DNA of 64,000 nt from Sphagnum magellanicum. Taxonomy: Eukaryota; Streptophyta; Sphagnopsida; Sphagnales; Sphagnaceae. The notes below the pieces were generated by a model that worked only from the letters and a program-made list of their open reading frames with translations, ran no database searches and was not told the origin of the DNA. Position 1 is the first letter of the stretch, and the number at the start of each line of letters is the position of its first letter. Location: positions 14,721,065-14,785,064 of the forward strand of contig CM038916.1 in assembly GCA_021904315.1 (NCBI GenBank). Reading direction: 5' to 3'. Below, in pieces: positions 23,229 through 34,475 of the stretch. A program made the position numbers and the translations under genes.

Positions 23229-25874
23229 TCATGTGTGTTTTGTAAAATTAGGGCTAATAAACACTGCTTGATCTTCACTAAAAGACTGCTTTGTCCAGCT
23301 ATTGCAACTAAGTTCTACAGTACAAGCATCCTTCCTATCTCTTGCAATCCCCAAATCACTCCCTGATGTGGCTTGTTGTCCTGTCTCTTGATTTTCACTG
23401 TTGTTGATCAGCAACCTCCTGTCTCCATTACTGGTCTCTTCAATGTTTCCTAGATCTAACCTATTCTCTACATCATCTGAAATCTCCAACATGATTTCTT
23501 CTCTCAAATGGTCTGCTGCACCTTCACTAGAATTGAAAGCAACTGACAAATCACTCCCTATCTCCTTCTCTTCTTCCAACCCAATATCATGTCTCATATC
23601 AGAATTTTCCTGGGACATGGCAGATGGGATTATTTCTGCTTCAAAATGTTCTTGAGACCTAGGAAGAGCCGGCACATTATCATAGAAGGAGTCATTGTGG
23701 ATTTCACTTCCTTGGGAAAAATGGTGACCCAAGCCTAAAATGTGTGCAGAGTCTGCAAGAAGCTCTGTACTCAATGGAGACTTGCAGAGACACTCATATG
23801 CTTCATATGGAGCAGCTCGCAGGTCTGGTGAGATAGTTGGGTATGTAGATGCAGTCTTTTGATCTTGAATGAGCTGAAAAAACTGCTGCATGACAGCAGG
23901 TTCCCTAAACTTGATGAATGCTGCACTCTTGTCCACCAAGATGACATCCAAAGGTGGGCCAGGTCTATCTTGCTTGAAAACATCCTGAACAATCCGTCGC
24001 AGGTCATGCTCTTCAGATCCTGCAGGGAATCCCCAGACTAATACAACAGTGGAGTTAGACGAGTGGCGATTGGCAGGAGGATGAGGACCACGAAATGCTT
24101 TTACTCCTGTAGCCTCTTTCCCAGAGGCCAAATCTAGTGCCATATTGCCAACCCAGCCCAAGGCCAAAAGATTGACAAAGCTTGCAAGACCAGCATCACC
24201 ATCTTTCACTGCCTGAGGTAAGTTTCGGATGGTGGACACATCAATTTGTAGAAGATGGCATGCCTGTGCAAATACAGCTCCAGTCATATAGGCATCAAAT
24301 CCTGCCTCATGCTTCAAACCTGTATCCTTTGAGCCTCCATACCTGCGGAAATCATCTGCAACTTCTACCACAACCTTTGAGAAAGCAGTGTTAAGAATTT
24401 TCCCCTTGCCAAAGTAAAACCTCCCTGACGCCACAGCTTGGTTTGCAAAACCTTGGCAGATGTGGGAGAAGACAATGGCCAGAGAAGTACTTCGATTTGC
24501 TAGCACTCGTCGCAAGGTTGGCTCCAAGCGAAGAAGATACTTGGTATCAACTATACAAGGAAACAGACTCTGCAAAGAGGAAGAAAACTCGGCCACACTT
24601 GATGGCAAAGGTGCCATAAACTTACTGTGCACATGCATCATGTCAAGAATACAGTTGTGGCCAATGACAGGAAGGCCCGACTCTGAAATTGCATCAATGA
24701 CTTTCCGAAACCCAACTGCCTCTGAGACACTAAGTTCCAGCAATTGTTTCTCCTCCTCAGCCAATTCCTCTAACAACTGGTTCTTATCCTCCATTGAAGT
24801 AGTATAAATCACTTGTACTTGGCTCTGGCTCCTGTTCCCAGTGGTGGTACCTGCAGATCCCTTCTGTTTCACCACCCCTACAAGATCATCAAAATCCTTT
24901 GACAATAGCTGCTTCACAAGCTTTGACTGAAATGGGCTCATCGAGTTCAGCACCAATGTGGGCCTCATGCTGCTGAATCCTGAACTGACTGCAATCTCCT
25001 GCTGAGGAAGGATTGGATCTTCTTTGGTTGGATCTAGTGGAAGTGGGATTGAGTCCAGCTTTGCAACACTCACTCCACTGCTTCCTGCACCATGTGTCAA
25101 ATGCAATTTCGGTTGCCTACTGAGCAAACCATCCCGCCATTTCCCCACTTGTTCACGGATCCTCTCCACAAACAGTACATCTGTTGATCTTGTTAACGGG
25201 ATTTCAGGCTCCACTGTGAAGTTTTGCTTCTTCACATGACATCCGGGCCCTAACCCTAACCCTAGCTGGGACCTTGCTGCAGCTTCTTGATCCCTGGATA
25301 AGTAAGAAATGCCGTCGTACACGCACGTATTGAAATCGAACTTGTGCTTGGCAAGAAACTCTAGCGAAGATGTCTGAGCGAAGAAAGCGCGCGATGGCAT
25401 ATCCAGCTCGAGTTCATTACGGGGGAAGATAGAGAAATTGAACGGGAATGCGATGAACTTCTTACCGCTCTCGTCCCATCGAAAGGGACAAACTCCACAC
25501 TGCCAAACTGCAAACTTCTCAGCACTGTGTTTAAGATTCTGATACCGTGTCTCACATGTGTCCATCTCCAAATTCCGTCTCCACATCGTGCTTTCCACTC
25601 CCGTCATCTCCAGATCTATGGCTACGAAATCCGCCTTCTGCAGATATCCCTTCAGCTGCTCGTAAGCCTCCCCGAAGTTCCTCTTACTCACATTCGCCAT
25701 TGCAAGTAATCCCCCCGCGGCCTTCGCCGAGAATCCCCTCGAAGAAGAAAACACAGCCGACATTCCACTCCAACTTTTCAACTCACACCTCAACATGCTG
25801 CTGCTCATTCCTGCGACCAGATATGGAACCAGTGCTTGGGGTGCCATCCGCACCATCCATTGGCACCCGGGCAT
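23229..25874 (-). CDS. PARN: Poly(A)-specific ribonuclease PARN (AHG2-like), probably mitochondrial
   Basis: One uninterrupted 881-codon frame. The CAF1/DEDD nuclease core is complete: D87 and E89 in DFVAIDLEMTG, D411 in IGHNCILDMMHVHSKF, and H522 plus D527 in KHEAGFDAYMTG, with the H-to-D spacing of five seen in human PARN. Residues 1-58, before MANVSKRNF, are rich in S, R and A and poor in acids, and look like a mitochondrial presequence. Arabidopsis AHG2 is likewise a mitochondrial PARN that trims poly(A) on mitochondrial mRNA and works against the polymerase AGS1. Residues about 605-670 (STVVLVWGFPAGSEEHDLRR) look like an RRM fold. The last 200 residues are acidic, serine-rich and low in conservation. 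The first ATG gives the presequence and is preferred over M59. The lack of introns is unusual beside 12- and 18-exon neighbours. The protein is longer than Arabidopsis AHG2 (about 690 aa). Confidence 0.93.
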   Translation of the reverse strand: MPGCQWMVRMAPQALVPYLVAGMSSSMLRCELKSWSGMSAVFSSSRGFSAKAAGGLLAMANVSKRNFGEAYEQLKGYLQKADFVAIDLEMTGVESTMWRRNLEMDTCETRYQNLKHSAEKFAVWQCGVCPFRWDESGKKFIAFPFNFSIFPRNELELDMPSRAFFAQTSSLEFLAKHKFDFNTCVYDGISYLSRDQEAAARSQLGLGLGPGCHVKKQNFTVEPEIPLTRSTDVLFVERIREQVGKWRDGLLSRQPKLHLTHGAGSSGVSVAKLDSIPLPLDPTKEDPILPQQEIAVSSGFSSMRPTLVLNSMSPFQSKLVKQLLSKDFDDLVGVVKQKGSAGTTTGNRSQSQVQVIYTTSMEDKNQLLEELAEEEKQLLELSVSEAVGFRKVIDAISESGLPVIGHNCILDMMHVHSKFMAPLPSSVAEFSSSLQSLFPCIVDTKYLLRLEPTLRRVLANRSTSLAIVFSHICQGFANQAVASGRFYFGKGKILNTAFSKVVVEVADDFRRYGGSKDTGLKHEAGFDAYMTGAVFAQACHLLQIDVSTIRNLPQAVKDGDAGLASFVNLLALGWVGNMALDLASGKEATGVKAFRGPHPPANRHSSNSTVVLVWGFPAGSEEHDLRRIVQDVFKQDRPGPPLDVILVDKSAAFIKFREPAVMQQFFQLIQDQKTASTYPTISPDLRAAPYEAYECLCKSPLSTELLADSAHILGLGHHFSQGSEIHNDSFYDNVPALPRSQEHFEAEIIPSAMSQENSDMRHDIGLEEEKEIGSDLSVAFNSSEGAADHLREEIMLEISDDVENRLDLGNIEETSNGDRRLLINNSENQETGQQATSGSDLGIARDRKDACTVELSCNSWTKQSFSEDQAVFISPNFTKHT

Positions 25875-26032
25875 CGCCCCTTGCTTCGATTGCGATCCTT
25901 CCCGCCCGCCGTGCCTGCCTGTGCGCGCGCGTCCTCTCCTTCTCCTCCTACTGCGACATGTTTTCTGATCAGCGAGGAAGATCAGGGTTTCTTCCGCGAC
26001 AATGAAGACTAGCGTTTCCTCAGTGAAGAAGA

Positions 26033-26100
26033 GGAAAATTAGGGTTTTTCAGCTAGGACAAGAATTAGGGTTTTTCAGTTAGGACAAGAATTAGGGTTTC
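26033..26100 (-). promoter_or_regulatory. Repeated telo-box cluster upstream of PARN
   Basis: Three TTAGGGTTT words (AAACCCTAA on the gene strand) lie about 165-225 bp upstream of the PARN start codon. They are carried by a direct repeat of about 28 bp ('attagggttttTcag..taggacaaga'). Telo-boxes are a known plant promoter element of translation and ribosome genes. A regulatory role here is inferred from position. Confidence 0.6.
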
Positions 26101-26207
26101 GTACAAGCCTTTATAAAAATCACATTGGCCTTTTTTCTTTTTCTTTTTTCCTTTTCTTTTTGCTCACGAGGATATGAAAATTCACTGAAAAAAAGAAATG
26201 TCAATTC

Positions 26208-26232
26208 ATTTATTTATTTATTTATTTATTTA
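26208..26232. repeat. TTTA tetranucleotide microsatellite
   Basis: Six TTTA units in the AT-rich interval upstream of PARN. Confidence 0.9.
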
Positions 26233-26424
26233 CGTTGGCTTCATTTTGTTACTTGCTACTAGTAACAATCAATTGATTAATTGATTAAAAAATGCATTGA
26301 TTTTCTGAAGAAAAAAAAATGCTACAAGCGACAATCAGTTGATTAATTAATTTAAAAAATGAATTGATTTTGTGAAATTTAAGTTTCATTCGAATGAAAA
26401 TATTGAATGGCATTCATTGCATGC

Positions 26425-26970
26425 GACTTGAATTGAATTGGAATTCCAATTCAATTTCAATTTCAATTTCAATTTATTTGAATTAAAATTTTATTTATTT
26501 ACAAATGGAATGCAAATTGGTGGAAAAGATATTGAAAATTTAATTGTGAATATGGTGTTAGAAAAACATTTTAATTTTTTTTCTAAATCTAAAAAGACAC
26601 CTTATTTGACACATAATATTTTTTTTCAATGCTTTTGGCATGCATTATAAAAATCATTTATATGTGTGTCAAAATATCATTTAATAAGGATAACATGGTT
26701 AAAATAGGGTTTAAGATTCACATGTGAAGGATTCTTTCAATATTAAAATAAATTAAGGTACAAAATTGTCCATTGTAAGGTAAGTAGGCTAATGTATGTA
26801 CATTTTAAGTGTTCCAAGGTCTTCAAATTTGCCCAAAATGCTTATTATTTGTTTATGGTGTCCAAAGAAAAAATTGAAGCTATCCTTTAGGTGCATCTAA
26901 TGCATTTTAAATTGCAAAAAATGATTCACAAATTAGGGAGTCATGCATGGCCCCTTAAAATTGGTGGGAT
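26425..26970 (+). repeat. Dispersed non-coding repeat, copy 2
   Basis: It opens with a perfect palindrome centred on GGAATTCC (about 26437-26462), flanked by GAATT/AATTC words. It then follows the same word order as copy 1 at 2545-2800, with extra sequence between 26610 and 26930. Same orientation as copy 1. No coding capacity. Confidence 0.5.
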
Positions 26971-27270
26971 AAAAAAAAACCAAAAAAAACTCTAGCAACA
27001 CATTGTCACTTGTAACCAAATTATTGAAACATTATTGACTAGTCTCCACCTACACCGTCACTAAGATGAATTGAACAAGATATGAACAAATTTCACAAAA
27101 TAAATGTTCATTTGTATGTATACTACCAAGATTTTTTTTTTAATCTTATATATTGAAGCAACAGTGATGTCTGTCTGGGTAGTGCCTGGAAATAATGTTA
27201 TAAAATCATTGGTTATGGATGTTTATAGATTTATAGAAGATCATCTTCTTGGTCATCCTAATTGATCCAA

Positions 27271-27493
27271 GAACAAACCTCACTAGCACGATCGATTAGG
27301 AAGAAGATGATCTTATTGGTCATGATCGTGATATTCATAAGCTTTTTTTTCCTTTGGTTTTATTAATGCATTTCTTGTGTTGATCATCTTCTTCCTATAA
27401 TCGATCGTGCTAGTCAGGTTTGTTCTTTTTTTTTGGTGCATTTCTTGTGTTGATCATTTTCTTCGTAATCAATCACAATTGTAAGGTTTGTTC
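27271..27493. repeat. Inverted repeat with an extra direct copy
   Basis: The left arm (27271-27311, 'gaacaaacctcactagcacg' and on) is the near-exact reverse complement of 27382-27425, with a 70-bp spacer. A third, more diverged copy in the right-arm orientation follows at 27452-27493. The two right-side copies share a 70-bp direct repeat starting 'tgcatttcttgtgttgatca'. A transcript would fold into a stem of about 40 bp. It lies about 600 bp upstream of the SF3B2 start. Confidence 0.85.
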
Positions 27494-28073
27494 TTTCTTG
27501 GTGCATGTAACAATTTAAAACCCCACATTTATATTGGAATGACTTAGTGATTTGTTTCACATTCTTATGTTGATGGTCGTCTACTTGATCAATTATGACC
27601 ATGATGGTGAATGGTGAATAGAACATGGGCTTTGATATAATAAAAGGAAGCTTCAAAAAAGCTTTTCAAATTGGACAAAATTACACATAACAATGGTCCT
27701 TGATGATGGTGTTTTATTGCTTGTCGTGATTCCGGGGAGGAAAGGAAAAAAAAATTAGATGTTGAAGAGCTCATGTGAACATGACTCAATTGGGAATTAA
27801 CCTCAACTGAACTAACCACCATGGTTAATTAACCAGGGGACTGGAAGCCAATAGAAAAACTCCCAGGAAGTACCCACTCCCAAAGAAGCTCGAAAGAACG
27901 TGGGAACGTGGAAAGATCGTGTTCTCTTTAGTGTTCCCGAGAGTTCTCTGGGCCTGACGGGCGGAGAGTGGGGGGGGGGGGGAGAGAAGGAAGGGGAAGA
28001 AGAACGAATGTGACGAGTGTTTTGCATTTAGCACAAGAGAAGAAGACGCGCGCAAGAGCTTGTCCACACGGCT

Positions 28074-31000
28074 ATGGTGGCAGACACAGCAAACGAGGCT
28101 GCGTTTGCGCCCTCAATCACGACTACCAAAGTACTCAAGGTACCGGCTGCTGCAGTTGCCAACGGGACAATGGATTCCGCCAGCAAGCGGAATCCGTCTG
28201 AGAATGGGGGGCAACAAAATGGAGAAATTAGCATTAGTGCATCCGGAGGAGGAGGAGGAGAACAACTTCTTGTGGTTGCTGCCGCTAAGAAGGTCCGTGA
28301 TGCTGAGGGACGAAGACGACGTCGGAAGCAGAAGAAGAAATCCAAGGACGGTACTACTGTTGCTACTACTGCTGCTGGAAAGAGGGAAGACCCCGGAGTC
28401 GACAATGATAGCGACAAAGAAGATGTGGCGGCTGTGGAGGTAGATTCTTTCGCTTGAATATCTTTTTTGTAGGCTTCAGGTGCTTGGTTTCGTCAACTAT
28501 CTGTGGTGCGAAGTTGTCCTAAACTCCCCTGTACTACAGAATACGAAACACCAGAAGCTTGTGTTCGTCCGGGAGGCCATTGGCCCTTCCGCATCCTTTT
28601 TCCATGTGCAGATTATTCAGTCTCCTGCGATCCTTCTTGTCCCTGGCATCTGTTTTTCATAGGTTTTTGTACCTGGTGTGATTCATGGATGCAATATCCT
28701 GAGCTTGTCGTGATTGTCATCTTGTTGTGAGCTTGCCAGACCGTGCCTGTGTTGTTGTTTTCCATAGCTATAAGTAGTCTTGTAATGAGAGAGGTGAGAA
28801 AGGTAGAATTGACACATGACGTTGCTTGTGTACTTGCTCTTCAGCTGGCAGAGAAAGTTGAAGTGGAATACGTTATGGAGAAACCGGATTTCGAGGATGA
28901 GGGCGGTCACATGAATCCTCTCATTCACGACTTTCTTCGCATATTTGAGAAATTTGCAGTTGCTGAGGAGATGTTCCCTGTTGCTAAGGTGTTTTCATGT
29001 CCCATACAGTACCAGCAATATTTTCTTTGCATACCATTGCTCTTTCTCCTTCGAATGGTTTTCTTGGCTGTTGATTGATCTTCAAGAGTGGCTCATTGGA
29101 GGCTACACTGCAGTGTACAGACATGGCCATTGATTTCAAGGCATCACTGAAGGAAGCTCAAGCATATCTGATCTGATTTTTTTGTGTCTGTCTGGATAGG
29201 ACGAGGATTCAAAAGCAGAAAAAGCTGCTCAAGATGAAGTGCCAAAGAAGAAGAAGTTAGAAGATGACTCTGATGAAGATGATGAAGATGATGAAGATGA
29301 AACAGAGAAAGAGAAGGGTCTATCCAACAAAAAGAAGAAGGTGAAGGTCATTGCCATTTTTATGTTATGAATCGAACATATATTTCCTTATATCTATATC
29401 AGCATATGTGATTTGTGTGTTGGACTTTTCCTCATCATTGTGGTGTGAGAAGGACATTGACAGTGAGTTGTTTTACTGGCCTTTTGCAGCTGCAACGTCG
29501 TATGAAGATTGCAGAGCTTAAGCAGAAATGCCTGAAACCAGATGTGGTTGAGGTGATGTGTCCAAATTCTCAAGTTTAGTTTGGCTCTTTGCTATCACTA
29601 TGATGACATCTGTAATGGGTTCTACACTAAGCTATCACATGTTGAACATTGATGATCTCTAGTGCTGTGTGCTTGAACAAATAGCTAGTAAGTTCTGAAG
29701 ATGCTGAAATTGAATGGTTGTGAATAACTGTCCTCCGCAAGCTTATCGGTGGTAATTGAAGGCTGTTTCCATTGGTGCTACAGGTCTGGGATGCAACAGC
29801 AGCAGATCCTCGGCTGTTGGTGTTTCTGAAAGGCTATCGCAACACTGTTCCTGTTCCACGACATTGGTGTCAGAAGCGTAAATTTCTACAGGTTATTCAC
29901 ATTACACTTGAAACTGGGGGACCAACACACCCAGTGGGGCTGGGACTAATGGGGATGTGAGAGTGAGAAAGAAAGAGGCTGAGTCTGGGGTGTTGCACTT
30001 AAGAAAGTTGACAGATGGCGAGCTGGCATTGCCTCTTATTTGGTACATGTGGTGTCTGCAGGGTGCGCTTGATCGCCAAGTTTGAAATATGGATGGAGGA
30101 CTGGTATGTGGGTGGCTGTGGAGAATAGCCTCCATGTTTAGTGCTTTGTAATATTTGTCTTTCAGGAGGGTAGAATATGTCAGTTGTGAACTGATTTGGA
30201 TGACAGACATTGTGTCTTTTGCATGTTGTAGTAACTTATTGATGAGTTCTTTGTGGCTTGGTCACTTTTCAATGTGGAGGTCAGGACTCAGGGCTCAAAC
30301 ATAGTGTTGTGATTGATCCATCAGTTTGCAGTATCTAACAGGGAAGATCATGATGAGAGAAGGAAATTGCAGAGTCCTAGGAAGATTGTCAAATTGGTGA
30401 TTTTTGTTGATAGAGGGTAGCTTCAAAAGATGTGCCACCTCATTTTCTGTGCTGTCTGACTGGAATGTTTGATCCTGGCACTGCAGAATTTGCTGGGCGT
30501 ACAACATTGCCTTTCGGTGTTATCTGTGTAGTATGCTTGTATGGTCACAGAGTATCGTCCTGTTTGGTATTCTGGAAGACTTATATCAGTCCTCCATGAA
30601 ATGTGCTGCATGCATGCATATTAGGGTTGTTTGCACAAGCAACCTCAGCATCCACACCTGTTACTTGTGACATTGGTTTGTTGGAGGGAGAAAATTATGC
30701 AATAGAGACAATCTGTCTGGGGAGTCTAGGTTGGAGGCATTTCATGGTAACTGTAGAGCAAATATCATTCTGTTTCTGATAGTTACTGTGCTTTCAGGGG
30801 AAGCGTGGTATAGAGAAGCAGCCATTTCAGCTTCCTGATTTCATTGCAGCAACTGGCATTGAGAAAATCAGACAGGTGTGGGATTTGTCTACAGTTCATG
30901 AACCACTGGACAAACTGGCTATCTTCCCTGATGTTTTTTCTCATTGGTGAATTTTATTATTTGATGCTTATGTATGGTGTCAGGAAATTATACAGGGATG

Positions 31001-34000
31001 ATCAGCGAGGGTTTATCAGATTTGGATCTGTTCAGAATACAGGTAGCTGTGTCAGGTCCTTCTCATTGTTCACTTTGACATTCCACTATACGGGATGGTA
31101 GGCATATATTGAGAAAGAGGATAGTAAGAAGCTCAAGCAAAAGCAGAGGGAGAAGATGCAGCCAAAGATGGGAAAGATGGACATTGACTACCAGGTTTGT
31201 TTTACTGAACATTTACTCATGCTTTTGCAATCCCACATGGATTATCACTGCATTATACATGTGGTAAATATTCAACATGGAGGAACTGCAGAACTTGGCT
31301 ACTGAATGACTCAGATAATAATAAGCATCTTTAAGCTTGTCAACTCTGTTGTTCTGATGACCTTGCTTTTCTGTGCTGGGTGTTCAGGTGCTCCATGATG
31401 CATTCTTCAAATACCAGACAAAGCCAAAGCTCACTCACCATGGTGATCTCTACCATGAAGGAAAGGAATTCGAAGTGAGCAGTGCATTGTATTGCCATTC
31501 CAAATGCTCTGCATTTCATGATGCTGAGTCAGTTGTTAAGAGGGATTTGCAATCCTAATCATGAGACATGTTATTTTTTGTTTGTTTGTTTGTTTGGATA
31601 GCTCCAGCTGAAGAAACACCTTATTCCATGTCATACTTTCATGCAAGTAGACTGAAGGAGGAAGTGAATTCACCAGGTTGTGGGTCATTGGATTCTGAAT
31701 GCAGGTGAAACTACGAGAGATGAAACCTGGAGTGTTATCACAGGAACTGAAAGATGCTCTTGGCATGCCAGAGGGAGCTCCTCCACCTTGGCTTATCAAC
31801 ATGCAGGTCTGTGAGACTGTTAAGAGAGGATCTGAGTCACTGGGAAGCAGAGTACTTTTTCTGAGACTCAAAGTTGTTATTTCAGAATTTGATGTCGGTA
31901 ATACCATTGTTCTAATGGTTAGTTGCTGCTTTGCAGAGATATGGACCTCCGCCCTCTTATCCGCAATTAAAGATTCCTGGGTTGAATGCACCCATCCCAG
32001 AAGGAGCTTCATTTGGATATCATGCTGGTGGGTGGGGAAAGCCACCAGTCGATGAGGTGAGCTGTCTGGTGAACCTGTTTGAACTGTATCCATGCAGTCA
32101 ATTTTCTCTTGCTATGTGGTCAATGTATTCATGCCAAATAGATTAGGCAGTTTGGATTTGTCAGTAGGAGGGGTTGTGCACACTGAAAGAGGCTTCTGTC
32201 ATTATGAGATTGCTGTAGGTCACTGTGTTTGTGATCATGATATAGGACTTAGAAACCATCACTGGTTTGCAACCTGTGAAATTATGCAGTGACTTCTATT
32301 GTTGCATGCTGGGACACAGGATACTAATCTAAGTCTAGCTAAATTTCATCAGATGGAGAGATTAGCTGCACTAAACTGAAGGTGTGTTTGTGAGTGCCAG
32401 ATAAGGTGCTGAACAGGTGGTTTTCTGTGCTGTTGCAGTATGGCCGCCCTTTGTATGGAGACGTCTTTGGTGTTCAGCAGCCAGAACCTCTGTTCTATGA
32501 GGTGTGGAACAGAGCTTCTATTCTGGGGAATAGTGGTTTCAAAGATGCAGTAGAAGGCTAAACTTGTATGTCCAGCATTTGGTTCCTCCAAGCCACCCAA
32601 TTCTGGTTGTGTGTGCCTGCTCTTTGTATTGCTTGTCAGAGCACAATTTTCAGTTTGATTGCACTGATATGGTATGTTGTACAGGAGGAGCAAGTTGATA
32701 GGTCAAAGCACTGGGGTGATCTAGAAGAGGAAGAGGAGGAGGAGGAGGAGGAGGAGGAAGAGGAAGAAGTTGAACCCAATGAAGAGGACCTGGAAGATGG
32801 CATGACATCTGTTGACAGTCTTTCTACGTATGTTTTCAAAGCATTATTTGTGCTTGGATGCTTCACTGAGACATCTTGAACTTTGTGATCCCTTTTGTGT
32901 TGTAGCCAAAACTGGGTGGCACATGCAACCACTATTGTGTTTGAGGACCTCTCATGATTGCAAGCTGCCTCAATTTCCTTGAACAGGACACCCACAGGGG
33001 TGGAGACACCAGATGTTATTGACCTAAGGAAGACACAGAGGAAGGAGCCAGAGAAGCCACTCTACCATGTAAGCCTTGCTCTACTACACAGGCACTTGAC
33101 TTGTAGATCAAAAGCAAGAAAACAGCAGGTGTTCCTGCTTCATGTGTATTTTTGGTGTTGTGGTCTATTGACACCACAGGAGTTTTTGATGTCGGATGCA
33201 GGTTTTGGAGGAGAAGGAGGAACGCATTCAGCCAGGGACCATTATGGGTGCAAGTCACACGTAACATTCCTGCTCATTTGACCTTCCTGTGCAAGGTCTC
33301 AGTAAAGGATGCTTTAAGTCCTAGCTTTAGCAATATTAAGAACAAGCAATGGTTTGGTGTTACTAATTAAAGGAGTACTATCATCAGTGAGAAATACTGT
33401 TTGTATAACAAGTCCTGACCTTGGATGTTTCTTGAATATTCAGGTATGTTCTTCCCACAGGTGATAAGGCAGCTGCAAAGAAGGTATGTCTTATCTCTTT
33501 CATTGGGCCTGCTAGTCCTCCTTCATTCCTATTCACAGGATCCACATTTTTCTGAAGAAGACTTCTAGTTGGATAATCACTGGTTGAGTTCAAAATGGTG
33601 TGTTGTTTGCAGATATTTCTTTTCTGTTTATTTACCATAGGTATATGTGCCTTTGAGTAAATCTTCTGACTTTTTCACATGTTCAGAAATTAGATGCATC
33701 TAACTCTTCACCTGCTGCTCTCGCATAGGTTGATTTGCTCAAGAGCCAGAGAACTGATAAAGTGGATATTACACTTCGTCCAGAGGAACTTGAAGGTCTT
33801 GATGATGATGCACTTGCAGCCAAGTAAGTGTCTTGAGATGATGTCAATAAGTCGTATATCCTGTTATGCTTGCTCTACCATGGTTATGGTGCCTTTTTCC
33901 AATTTGAGGGGGTTGGAATTCAGTGGAAAAAATGTCTGGAGCCACATCACTTTATAAAAATGCTTGGGTTGGTTATATGCAGTGCATAACTATGAGAATA

Positions 34001-34475
34001 TGGAAGCTTTTGAAAGAAATGTCAGTCATTTCAATTCTTTGGCATCTGTCTTTTTTTTGTGTGTCATGAATGTAATCAGTTGGAGTTTGTGGGCAATTTG
34101 TCCAGGTACGAGGCAGCCAGTCATGAAGCTACCCTTGCAACACAAAGGGAAGATTTCAGCGATTTGGTTGCAGAGGTTAATAATACTAGCCCTCATAGCT
34201 CTTTGCATGTTTTGTTTTTTTCTTCAGACAAACAATGCACTTAACATGACAAGGGTTATTTTATTTTATTTATTATTTATTATTTTAATTTTAGTTTTTT
34301 ATCCCTTTTACTTTGTTTCTGTCTTTAGACTAGATTGTGATCTGGATCCTTATACTTTTTTCATAAGTCTCCTGAGGGGATATGGTTTGTGCTAATGCAG
34401 GTGGAGAAAAAGAGAAAGCGGAAGGCACAGGAAAAGGAGGGCAAGACAAAAAAGCAAAAGGATTTCAAGTTCTAG
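28074..34475 (+). CDS. SF3B2: Splicing factor 3B subunit 2 (U2 snRNP, SAP145)
   Basis: Eighteen exons: 28074-28439, 28845-28988, 29200-29340, 29490-29552, 29784-29891, 30798-30875, 31102-31194, 31388-31474, 31705-31806, 31937-32056, 32439-32501, 32685-32827, 32987-33068, 33202-33260, 33444-33483, 33729-33823, 34106-34175 and 34401-34475. All junctions are GT-AG and in phase, giving 642 codons plus stop (Arabidopsis about 584). Order: a low-complexity N-terminus (1-122); an acidic, lysine-rich stretch (171-217); the SF3b2/DUF382 core with DVVEVWDATAADPRLL and PVPRHWCQKRKFLQGKRGIE; the PSP domain (about 365-425: LGMPEGAPPPWLINMQRYGP, HAGGWGKPPVDE); a glutamate run coded by GAG repeats; and the conserved basic end KKQKDFKF. 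SF3B2 is part of the SF3b complex of U2 snRNP, which holds the branch site in the nucleus. Identity to the plant form is strong throughout. The first ATG is used. Confidence 0.96.

Larger units (their letters stand above)
26100..27960. other. AT-rich gene-free stretch between PARN and SF3B2
   Basis: No exon or family match was found. It holds a TTTA microsatellite (26208-26232), a direct duplication of about 58 bp ('acaatca.ttgattaatt' at about 26265 and 26330), copy 2 of a dispersed repeat, and an inverted-repeat cluster at 27271-27493. A G-run at 27969-27982 sits just downstream, about 90 bp before the SF3B2 start codon. Confidence 0.6.

Noticed and set aside
25243-25268. CCCTAACCCTAACCCT word that looks like telomere repeat
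   Set aside because: It lies inside the PARN coding frame and encodes a Leu-Gly run; too short to be an interstitial telomere.
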